Assembly (NCBI GenBank): GCA_947628445.1
Contig: CANQZX010000025.1
Location: 1-14,235 of the forward strand
Source of the DNA: an uncultured Bacilli bacterium
GTDB taxonomy: Bacteria; Bacillota_I; Bacilli_A; RF39; UBA660
Reading direction: 5' to 3'
Length of the DNA stretch: 14,235 nt
This document shows positions 6,467 to 12,546 of this stretch, one piece after another. The notes beneath the pieces are model-generated. The model had not been told where the DNA came from and did no database searches. It was given only the letters and a program-made list of their open reading frames with translations. Numbering within the stretch: the first letter of the stretch is position 1; each line of letters begins with the position of its first letter. Made by a program: the position numbers and the translations under genes.

Positions 6467-7837
6467 ATGCAATATCGCAACATTGCTTTAAGAGAAAGCA
6501 ATGACCAAATTGTTTTACGAAAAAATACGCTCGATTTGGCGGAGGGAGAAATGGCTTATCTTATATATCGAGAAGATGGTTTCCTAGGAACAGTTACGCT
6601 ATATCCCAATATTCAAACGAAGAACTTAGACATAACTATTGCTTTTGATGAAAGTAAAGTAAACGGTCCTAAGGAAATAAGCCAAATTGTTGATAATATT
6701 GTTACCTCATTAGGTTTCTATATGTTTGAAAATCAAAATATTTTAATTACACTGGCTAATAATGTTGATTTAACGAAAATTAATCCGGCAACTTATCACC
6801 GTTGTGCTAAGGGACCAGGAGAAATAAAATATAAATATTTTAATCGCCATAATCATTTAGTATTAGGCACTTTAACTAAAGAAATGACAGATATTGCGAG
6901 TTTCCTTTTCGATGAAGGAAAGTATTGGCTAGAAGATAAATCATTTGAGCACATCTCTTATTTAGACGATAATTTATTGCCAGAACAAAATGATATTTTT
7001 ACAATTGACGAATCCTTTTATAGTGCTGATAAAGTAACTTGGTTAATTAATGGAAAAAAGAATAAAAAGATTACTTTTCAAAAAGATGGTTTAATTACTG
7101 TAACTAAACTTACCAAAGATCATGATAGTGCTTATCAAATTAGTAGTTATCCCCATAATTCTTATTTTAGATTTACTAAAGGGGATAAAAGCTTAGTTTA
7201 TACCGACGAAAATTACGCAATTAAAAATGGGTTAGTGACTGTTAGTTTTGATGATTTAACCCAAAATAAAACTTATACGGAGATCGTTAAGGCCAACAAC
7301 TGCCAAATGGAGGTAGCCCTTGTGCTTAATCATGGCGTATTTACTAATTTAAATATTAGTTTTTACCGGCAAGATAAAGAAGGACGCACTATAAGACAAT
7401 ATCTTTATACCGCGGATATTGCCAAGCAAAGTTACCAATTTATTTCACATCATGAAGGGGAAGAAGAAAAAGATATGTTGCCTTTGTTAAAAGATATTGA
7501 TGCATTCCGGCTCTTTAATTTTAATAATCCGGTGGATAATACGAATAAAACAATGCAACGGTTAGTTCGAATCTTTAATCGCTTTGAAGCCGGGGTTAAT
7601 GGTGAATTAATTAAAGAAAAGAGCGTTGTTTTGGTAGAAAACCTTTATGCTGCGGAAACCGAGGTTATTAATTGCTTAAAAGAAATTAAAGGCGAAATTA
7701 TAGTTCCTGATATACAACAAAAAATAAATGGCTTTTTAGATACGAAAGAGCAACAAAAGGGTAAATATTTAACGCGTAGTCGTAGTTTAAAAAAGCCAAA
7801 ACCTAATTTACAAGCCAGTTCAGAAATGATAAAATAA
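6467..7837 (+). CDS. Hypothetical protein, 456 aa
   Basis: I do not recognise this large protein. The frame is open from a TTG at 6461, but the ATG at 6467 has GGGAGG eight bases upstream (6453-6458) and is the better start. There is no signal peptide and no membrane helix, so it is probably cytoplasmic. Residues 30-95 (YLIYREDGFLGTVTLYP, then SQIVDNIVTSLGFYMF) faintly resemble the core of a GNAT acetyltransferase, but the acetyl-CoA loop is not evident and I would not annotate it so. The middle (about 185-330) looks beta-rich. The C-terminus (about 370-456) looks helical and ends in a basic tail (YLTRSRSLKKPKPNLQ). The DUF362 gene follows after 23 bp, suggesting linked expression. Confidence 0.8.
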   Translation: MQYRNIALRESNDQIVLRKNTLDLAEGEMAYLIYREDGFLGTVTLYPNIQTKNLDITIAFDESKVNGPKEISQIVDNIVTSLGFYMFENQNILITLANNVDLTKINPATYHRCAKGPGEIKYKYFNRHNHLVLGTLTKEMTDIASFLFDEGKYWLEDKSFEHISYLDDNLLPEQNDIFTIDESFYSADKVTWLINGKKNKKITFQKDGLITVTKLTKDHDSAYQISSYPHNSYFRFTKGDKSLVYTDENYAIKNGLVTVSFDDLTQNKTYTEIVKANNCQMEVALVLNHGVFTNLNISFYRQDKEGRTIRQYLYTADIAKQSYQFISHHEGEEEKDMLPLLKDIDAFRLFNFNNPVDNTNKTMQRLVRIFNRFEAGVNGELIKEKSVVLVENLYAAETEVINCLKEIKGEIIVPDIQQKINGFLDTKEQQKGKYLTRSRSLKKPKPNLQASSEMIK

Positions 7838-7838
7838 C

Positions 7839-7844
7839 TATAAT
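7839..7844 (+). promoter_or_regulatory. TATAAT before the DUF362 gene
   Basis: A perfect TATAAT ends 16 bp before the GTG start at 7861. If used, transcription would start around 7851, cutting into the SD AAAGGAG (7846-7852), so its role is uncertain; read-through from the gene upstream is the alternative. Confidence 0.3.
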
Positions 7845-7860
7845 GAAAGGAGAATGGAAA

Positions 7861-8745
7861 GTGAAAGCAAAAGTTTATTTTACGAAGGATATTAGTAGTA
7901 CCGGATTAGTAAAAATTTATGAAGCCCTAGGAAGGGAACTTAAGGGCAAGGTTGCCGTTAAGATTTCAACGGGAGAACCAGGTGGTCATAATTATTTAAA
8001 ACCGGAATTAATTAAAGATTTAGTAACTAAATTAAAGGGTACGATTGTGGAATGCAATACGGCTTATCGGGGTAAAAGATTTACCAGTGCTGATCACTGG
8101 CAAGCCATCAAAGATCATGGCTTTTTAGATATTGCCCCTTGTGATATTATGGATGAAGAAGGCGAAATGGTACTTTCTTTCGAAGGCGGAAAACACCTTC
8201 AAGGAAAAAATTATGTTGGATCACATTTAGCCAATTATGATTCTATGTTAATGTTATCGCATTTTAAAGGTCATGCTATGGGTGGCTTTGGCGGTGCTTT
8301 AAAAAATATGAGCATTGGTGTGGCTTCGAGTAATGGTAAGGCCTGGATTCATTCCGTAGGTATTACAACTGATCCCGATGCGATGTGGAGCCATACGGAT
8401 GATCAAGATGGCTTTTTAGAAAGTATGGCGGAAGCCGATAAGGCCGTGGTAACGCATTTTGGTCCCGAAAATATGGCTTATATTAATGTTTTAAATAATA
8501 TTTCTATCGACTGTGACTGTGATTCCAATCCTCATGATCCCGAAATGCAAGACATTGGTATTTTGGCTTCTCTAGATCCTGTGGCTATCGATCAATGTGC
8601 TTACGATATGATTATTAATTCTTCGGATGCCGGCAAGGAATCTTTAATTCAAAGAATGCATGATTTGCATGCTATTCATACGGTTGAGGAAGCCGCAGCT
8701 CTAGGCCTTGGTTCTCGGGAATACGAAATAATAAATATTGATTAA
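7861..8745 (+). CDS. DUF362 domain protein without the ferredoxin insert
   Basis: The sequence matches DUF362 (COG2768, described as Fe-S centre proteins): KISTGEPGGHNYL (34-46), SHFKGHAMGGFGGALKN (133-149), and DCDCDSNPHDPEMQDIGILA (217-236) with SLDPVAIDQ after it. Related proteins often carry a double 4Fe-4S ferredoxin segment after the KGH..GGFGGALKN region; here residues 157-185 run through GKAWIHSVGITTDPDAMWSH with no cysteine, so that segment is absent. The function of the family is unknown. I place the start at GTG 7861, with AAAGGAG eight bases upstream; an in-frame ATG at 7843 contains that SD within its own first codons and is unlikely. The protein is then 294 aa. It follows the 456-aa gene by 23 bp. 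Confidence 0.88.
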   Translation: MKAKVYFTKDISSTGLVKIYEALGRELKGKVAVKISTGEPGGHNYLKPELIKDLVTKLKGTIVECNTAYRGKRFTSADHWQAIKDHGFLDIAPCDIMDEEGEMVLSFEGGKHLQGKNYVGSHLANYDSMLMLSHFKGHAMGGFGGALKNMSIGVASSNGKAWIHSVGITTDPDAMWSHTDDQDGFLESMAEADKAVVTHFGPENMAYINVLNNISIDCDCDSNPHDPEMQDIGILASLDPVAIDQCAYDMIINSSDAGKESLIQRMHDLHAIHTVEEAAALGLGSREYEIINID

Positions 8746-8770
8746 AAAATAAACGACTTTCTTAAAAGTA

Positions 8771-8779
8771 TGTTAAAAT
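8771..8779 (+). promoter_or_regulatory. Extended -10 before the TtcA-like gene
   Basis: TG-T-TAAAAT at 8771-8779, ending 27 bp before the ATG at 8807. The nine bases closely match the tmRNA and fabG boxes. No clear -35 element. Confidence 0.45.
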
Positions 8780-8806
8780 ATTAATATCTTTTAAGGAGTT
8801 TTTTTT

Positions 8807-9631
8807 ATGGAAGAATATCAAGAAATTGAAAGAAGCATTATTAAAACTTATCGCAAAACGATTTGGTCAAAATTTGTCAAAGCGGTAAAAGATTATAAAT
8901 TAATTGCGGCCAATGATAAAATTATGGTTTGTATCAGTGGGGGCAAAGATTCTTTTTTAATGGCTAAATGCATTCAAGAATTACAAAAACATAGTGATGT
9001 CCCTTTTACGACCCATTATGTTGTAATGGATCCGGGCTATAGTTCAGCAAATTTAACTAAAATAAAAAACATGGGAAAACGATTACATTTGGATATTGAA
9101 ATCTTTAAAAGTGATATCTTTGAGGTAGTTCAAAAATCCGAAGGCAAAAGTCCTTGTTATTTATGTGCACGCATGCGGCGCGGGTTTCTTTATGGGAAAG
9201 CCGAAGAATTGGGCTGTAACAAAATTGCTTTGGGCCATCATTTCGATGATGTTATTGAAACGACGCTTTTATCAATGTTTTATGGTTCTGAAATAAAAAC
9301 CATGATGCCTAAATTAAAAAGTACGAATTTCGCGGGTTTAGAATTAATTAGGCCACTTTATTTAGTAAAAGAACAAGACATCTTGGCTTGGAAAAAACGG
9401 CATAATTTAGATTTTATTAACTGTGCTTGTATGTTTACCGAAAACTGTGCGTTAGATGCGGGTGATGGTAAACGCAGTGAAATGAAACAATTAATTAAAA
9501 AATTAAGAGAGGTTAATCCCAACATTGATCACAATATTTTTATGAGTTTAACTAATGTTAATCTCGATTGTGTTTTAGGTTATTCTTATCATAATCAAGA
9601 ACATAATTTTTTAGATGATTATGATGATTAA
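8807..9631 (+). CDS. TtcA-family PP-loop tRNA thiolation enzyme
   Basis: Residues 41-49 carry the ATP-pyrophosphatase loop (VCISGGKDS). The CxxC at 117-120 (CYLCARMRR) and LGHHFDDVIETTLL (142-155) are features of TtcA, which activates C32 of certain tRNAs with ATP and adds sulfur through a 4Fe-4S cluster to make 2-thiocytidine. The third cluster ligand would come from the C-terminal cysteine group C206, C208 and C214 (NCACMFTENC), whose spacing differs from what I recall of E. coli TtcA. The 274-aa length is in the family range. A relative such as TilS is less likely, because the CxxC and LGHHFDD motifs are TtcA-like. SD AAGGAG precedes the ATG, with a long T run between. It is 61 bp after DUF362 and 28 bp before fabG. 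The exact tRNA position is inferred. Confidence 0.85.
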   Translation: MEEYQEIERSIIKTYRKTIWSKFVKAVKDYKLIAANDKIMVCISGGKDSFLMAKCIQELQKHSDVPFTTHYVVMDPGYSSANLTKIKNMGKRLHLDIEIFKSDIFEVVQKSEGKSPCYLCARMRRGFLYGKAEELGCNKIALGHHFDDVIETTLLSMFYGSEIKTMMPKLKSTNFAGLELIRPLYLVKEQDILAWKKRHNLDFINCACMFTENCALDAGDGKRSEMKQLIKKLREVNPNIDHNIFMSLTNVNLDCVLGYSYHNQEHNFLDDYDD

Positions 9632-9634
9632 TTA

Positions 9635-9643
9635 TGCTAAAAT
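9635..9643 (+). promoter_or_regulatory. Extended -10 before the FabG-type gene
   Basis: TG-C-TAAAAT at 9635-9643, identical in all nine bases to the tmRNA extended -10. It ends 16 bp before the ATG at 9660, so transcription would begin at the SD GGTGAT (9650-9655). No clear -35. Confidence 0.5.
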
Positions 9644-9659
9644 GGAATTGGTGATATAA

Positions 9660-10397
9660 ATGTTTGAAGATAAAGTTGTCCTTATATCTGGTGGTACGCG
9701 AGGCATTGGTTATGAAACGGCTAAGAAATTTGCTGAGGCCAAGGCCAAGGTTATTATTTTGGGTTCTAAAGAAGAAACGGTTAATAAGGCCTTAGCCAAA
9801 TTAAAAGAAGAAAAATTATCCGTAGCAGGGGCTCCCCTTGATTTAAATAATCCGGAGGCGGTAACTGAATATGTGGCTAAAATAATCTTAGAATATGGTC
9901 ATATTGATATTTTAATTAACAATGCGGGAATGAGCGCTAATAAAAAAATTGAGGCGACAACTTATGCTGAGTTTAGTAAAATAATGGATTTAAATGTTAA
10001 TGCGATTTTTAATTTAACGAAAGCAGTTGTACCTTACATGAAAGAACAAAAAGGCGGAGTTATTTTAAATACGAGTTCGATGGTTAGTATCTATGGTCAA
10101 CCTTCCGGAGTTGGTTATCCGGCTTCTAAGTTTGCGGTCAATGGCTTAACAAAATCCTTAGCCCGGGAACTAGGCTCATTTAATATTCGAGTTAATGCTG
10201 TAGCGCCAGGAATTATCAATACTGATATGGTTGCTAGTATACCTAAGGAAATGATTGAACCCCTTGTTAAAACTATTCCTTTAGGCCGAATTGGTCAAGC
10301 CGAAGATATCGCTAATGCCTTTCTTTTCTTGGCTAGTCCGATGGCCAGTTATATCACGGGCGCCATTTTAAGTGTCGATGGGGCAGCGCGAAGTTAA
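9660..10397 (+). CDS. fabG: Short-chain dehydrogenase, FabG-type 3-oxoacyl-ACP reductase
   Basis: A 245-aa classical SDR. The nucleotide-binding loop is SGGTRGIG (10-17), NNAG lies at 87-90, the catalytic serine is S139 or S140 (NTSSMVS) and the active-site pair is Y153 and K157 (YPASK). VAPGIINTDM (181-190) and the C-terminal YITGAILSVDGA (231-242) are typical of FabG, which reduces 3-oxoacyl-ACP with NADPH in fatty acid elongation. There are no other fatty acid genes beside it, so another SDR substrate cannot be excluded. SD GGTGAT ends four bases before the ATG. It is 28 bp after the TtcA-like gene. Family certain, substrate probable. Confidence 0.88.
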   Translation: MFEDKVVLISGGTRGIGYETAKKFAEAKAKVIILGSKEETVNKALAKLKEEKLSVAGAPLDLNNPEAVTEYVAKIILEYGHIDILINNAGMSANKKIEATTYAEFSKIMDLNVNAIFNLTKAVVPYMKEQKGGVILNTSSMVSIYGQPSGVGYPASKFAVNGLTKSLARELGSFNIRVNAVAPGIINTDMVASIPKEMIEPLVKTIPLGRIGQAEDIANAFLFLASPMASYITGAILSVDGAARS

Positions 10398-10401
10398 TTA
10401 A

Positions 10402-10430
10402 TTGCAGAATTAATAATTATGTTATAAAAT
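10402..10430 (+). promoter_or_regulatory. Promoter candidate of the PH-domain gene
   Basis: TTGCAG (10402-10407), 17-bp spacer, TAAAAT (10425-10430); an overlapping TG-T-TATAAA (10420-10428) is an alternative extended -10. The box ends 18-20 bp before the ATG at 10449, so the message would begin at the SD AGGTGAGG (10438-10444 region). Confidence 0.4.
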
Positions 10431-10448
10431 AAGATTAGGTGAGGTTAA

Positions 10449-10904
10449 ATGAGTATCGTTTACGATAAAGCTATCGCGTTTAAGAAAAAATATGCCACGG
10501 GCGTTTCTTGGCGCATTAAAAAACATTGTGAGGTTATTGATCGCCATTTGAATCCCGGGGAAGAAGTAATTTATGTTTTCCCAGCCCAAAAGAATAATGA
10601 GTTTTATGATATTTTTACGACTTGTGTCGTTGTTTTAACTAATAAACGGTTATTATTAGCCCAAAAAAGAGTGGTGTTTGGTTATTTCTTTAGTTCCATT
10701 ACACCCGACTTATATAACGATTTATTAGTTTATCAAGGTCTTATCTGGGGTAAAATAACTATTGATACCGTTAAAGAAGAGGTTATCTTAAGTAACTTAC
10801 CTAAAGGGGCATTAGATGAAATTGAAACTAATATTACCGAGTTTATGATGCAAGCCAAAAAGTTATACAAACCACGAGAAAATAATTATGAAAAGACAAA
10901 GTAG
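10449..10904 (+). CDS. PH-domain (YokE-like) protein
   Basis: A 151-aa soluble protein with no signal peptide. After a basic helical start (KAIAFKKKYATGVSWRIKKH) comes the bacterial PH-like pattern: LNPGEEVIYVFPAQKN (34-49), VVVLTNKRLLLAQKR (60-74), GKITIDTVKEEVILSN (101-116) and a final amphipathic helix GALDEIETNITEFMMQAKKLY. LTNKR is the usual strand-turn signature of this fold. Role and ligand are unknown. The SD GGTGAGG precedes the ATG. Its last 17 bp overlap the start of the membrane-anchored gene at 10888, so the two are almost certainly translated together and may act together. Confidence 0.82.
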   Translation: MSIVYDKAIAFKKKYATGVSWRIKKHCEVIDRHLNPGEEVIYVFPAQKNNEFYDIFTTCVVVLTNKRLLLAQKRVVFGYFFSSITPDLYNDLLVYQGLIWGKITIDTVKEEVILSNLPKGALDEIETNITEFMMQAKKLYKPRENNYEKTK

Positions 10905-11943
10905 TTTTATTATTGTTCTAGTAATATTATTTTTTCTTTTTTTATATTTCTTTTGGCGTCCCGTAAGTTATGAACTGAAATATGATATCAATAAATATAA
11001 TGTAACCGAAAAATATAATAAAAAGGAGCAATTATATTATTTTACGGTGCAAAAAGGGGATCAAAAGTACGAATATGTGCTTAAAGCCAAATATAATCGC
11101 CATCGGAAATTAATTAGTCAAATCAAGGTAACTGATAAGAAGGCAAATTGCCTAAGTATCAAAAGTAAATATTTGAAATTTTATGATCTATGTTTAGATG
11201 GCACCAACTTAACTTTTAAAAACCATACTTTGCCTGAGAAAAATAAAGCCCTTAAAACATATGAAAATGTTACCATTTACAATCTAAATAATCGGAAATA
11301 TCTGCTTTGGAATTATCATAATTTTCTTTATTTAAATGGAGATGATGCAAAAACCATTAGTTTATTTACCAAAGATTACTACAATTTAAAATTAAGCTAT
11401 GGTAACAATCGTTATCTATTTATTCCCAATCAAAAAGACGAATATACTTTCCGAGATGGACTTATTATTGATAGCAAAAATGGCAAAGTTACCGAAATTA
11501 ATTTTGACCGGGATCTTTACTTTGATAGTTATTATTTAGGTAGTCATAAAAATAATCTTTATTTAGTTGATCGAAAAAATAAGGAAGAGTATGCACTTAA
11601 CTTAAAACAAAGAAAATTACAAAAAATCGCCGGTCAAATTTTAAAAAATGATAAATGGGAAAAAGTTTCCATGACTAAACTGATTAATAAAGATTATGCT
11701 TTTACCAGTAAAGAGTTTATGACTTATGTTTTAAAAGATGATAATTTGTATGCGCAAATAAATGATCAATTAATTTTTATCACAAGTGGGGTTACAAGTA
11801 TTATTGAAAACAAAGATTACGATGTTTATTTTGTCGCCGGGGACAGTTTATATTATTTCAATCTTTATACGGGCTTTACAAAACTCTTAAGTTATAGTGA
11901 ATGGCAATATAATACGCGTAATATGATATATCTTTTTGATTAA
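10888..11943 (+). CDS. Membrane-anchored hypothetical protein, 351 aa
   Basis: I do not recognise the family. After a short basic start (MKRQSS) there is one strong membrane helix (about 7-23, FIIVLVILFFLFLYFFW), with no lipobox cysteine, so it is an N-terminally anchored protein with about 325 residues outside. The outer part repeats short strands with Asn/Asp/Lys turns (YNLNNRKYLLWNYHNFLYLNG, YLGSHKNNLYLVDRKN, DVYFVAGDSLYYFNLYTG), which looks like blades of a beta-propeller; that fold is inference. The start overlaps the end of the PH-domain gene by 17 bp. Its own SD is weak, so it probably depends on translational coupling to that gene. Confidence 0.8.
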   Translation: MKRQSSFIIVLVILFFLFLYFFWRPVSYELKYDINKYNVTEKYNKKEQLYYFTVQKGDQKYEYVLKAKYNRHRKLISQIKVTDKKANCLSIKSKYLKFYDLCLDGTNLTFKNHTLPEKNKALKTYENVTIYNLNNRKYLLWNYHNFLYLNGDDAKTISLFTKDYYNLKLSYGNNRYLFIPNQKDEYTFRDGLIIDSKNGKVTEINFDRDLYFDSYYLGSHKNNLYLVDRKNKEEYALNLKQRKLQKIAGQILKNDKWEKVSMTKLINKDYAFTSKEFMTYVLKDDNLYAQINDQLIFITSGVTSIIENKDYDVYFVAGDSLYYFNLYTGFTKLLSYSEWQYNTRNMIYLFD

Positions 11944-11968
11944 CCATTTGCCCTATTTACTCATACCA

Positions 11969-11974
11969 TATAAT
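11969..11974 (+). promoter_or_regulatory. -10 box before the LysM gene
   Basis: A perfect TATAAT ending 15 bp before the ATG at 11990. A weak TTGCCC-type -35 lies at 11948-11953, with a short 15-bp spacer. The predicted leader would be only about 9 bases. Confidence 0.45.
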
Positions 11975-11989
11975 TAGGAAGTGAGTAAA

Positions 11990-12436
11990 ATGAACTATTA
12001 CCGAATTAGCGCAGGAGATTCTCTCTCGAGTATTGCTCGTAAGTTTAAAACAACCGTTGCCGAGTTACAAGAACTAAATGATGCGGATTATTTAAATAAT
12101 TTAAGGGTGGGAATGGATATCGTTGTTCCCGAGAATAAAGACCAATATTTTAGTATTTATAATATTGAGGCCGGAGATTCCTTATATAAAATTGCCCGGA
12201 AATACAATATTAATCCCCAATTATTAGCCAGTTTAAATGGCCTCGATATGGAAGATTATATTTATCCAAATCAAGAATTGTTAATTCCGAAAAGTGGCTA
12301 TAGTTATTATATAACGGCTGAGGGTGATACTTTAGAAACGGTGGCCAATATGTTTAAAGTTGATCAAAATAAATTATTACGCGAAAATCCCACCATTTAT
12401 TTATTAAAAGATCAAGTACTAATTGCCAAAAGATAA
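11990..12436 (+). CDS. Triple LysM protein
   Basis: Three LysM modules make up nearly the whole protein: about 3-47 (YRISAGDSLSSIARKF ... VGMDIVVP), 55-100 (YNIEAGDSLYKIARKYNI ... YPNQELLIP) and 105-146 (YYITAEGDTLETVANMFKV ... DQVLIAK). LysM binds N-acetylglucosamine chains such as peptidoglycan. No signal peptide, membrane helix or catalytic domain is visible, which is odd for a wall-binding protein but known among spore coat and cortex LysM proteins. A GTG at 11981 is in frame, but I choose the ATG at 11990, because the GTG lies in the SD-like AGGAAGTGAG; the protein is then 148 aa. It is 46 bp after the membrane-anchored gene. Its stop codon lies in the loop of a terminator. Confidence 0.9.
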   Translation: MNYYRISAGDSLSSIARKFKTTVAELQELNDADYLNNLRVGMDIVVPENKDQYFSIYNIEAGDSLYKIARKYNINPQLLASLNGLDMEDYIYPNQELLIPKSGYSYYITAEGDTLETVANMFKVDQNKLLRENPTIYLLKDQVLIAKR

Positions 12437-12452
12437 GCAATTAGTTTTTTTG
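12418..12452 (+). terminator. Terminator at the end of the LysM gene
   Basis: A 9-bp perfect stem, ACTAATTGC (12418-12426) with GCAATTAGT (12437-12445), around a 10-base loop that holds the TAA stop of the LysM gene, followed by a T run to 12451. The left arm is coding sequence. Confidence 0.85.
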
Positions 12453-12512
12453 TCCTTTTTTGTCAAATAAACAAGTTTCAGTGCTTAATAAATTGCTATT
12501 TTTTCTTCCTTT

Positions 12513-12521
12513 TGTTACAAT
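12513..12521 (+). promoter_or_regulatory. Extended -10 before the DUF4352 gene
   Basis: TG-T-TACAAT at 12513-12521, ending 25 bp before the GTG start at 12547. The terminator just upstream means this gene needs its own promoter, which supports the box. No clear -35. Confidence 0.45.
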
Positions 12522-12546
12522 TAATTTAAAGGAAAGGGAAGACAAA

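Noticed and set aside
6461..7837. GNAT acetyltransferase annotation for the 456-aa protein
   Set aside because: Only a faint resemblance over about 65 residues, with no clear acetyl-CoA binding loop.
7843..7860. ATG 7843 as start of the DUF362 protein
   Set aside because: The SD AAAGGAG would lie inside the coding sequence of that start; GTG 7861 has it at ideal distance.
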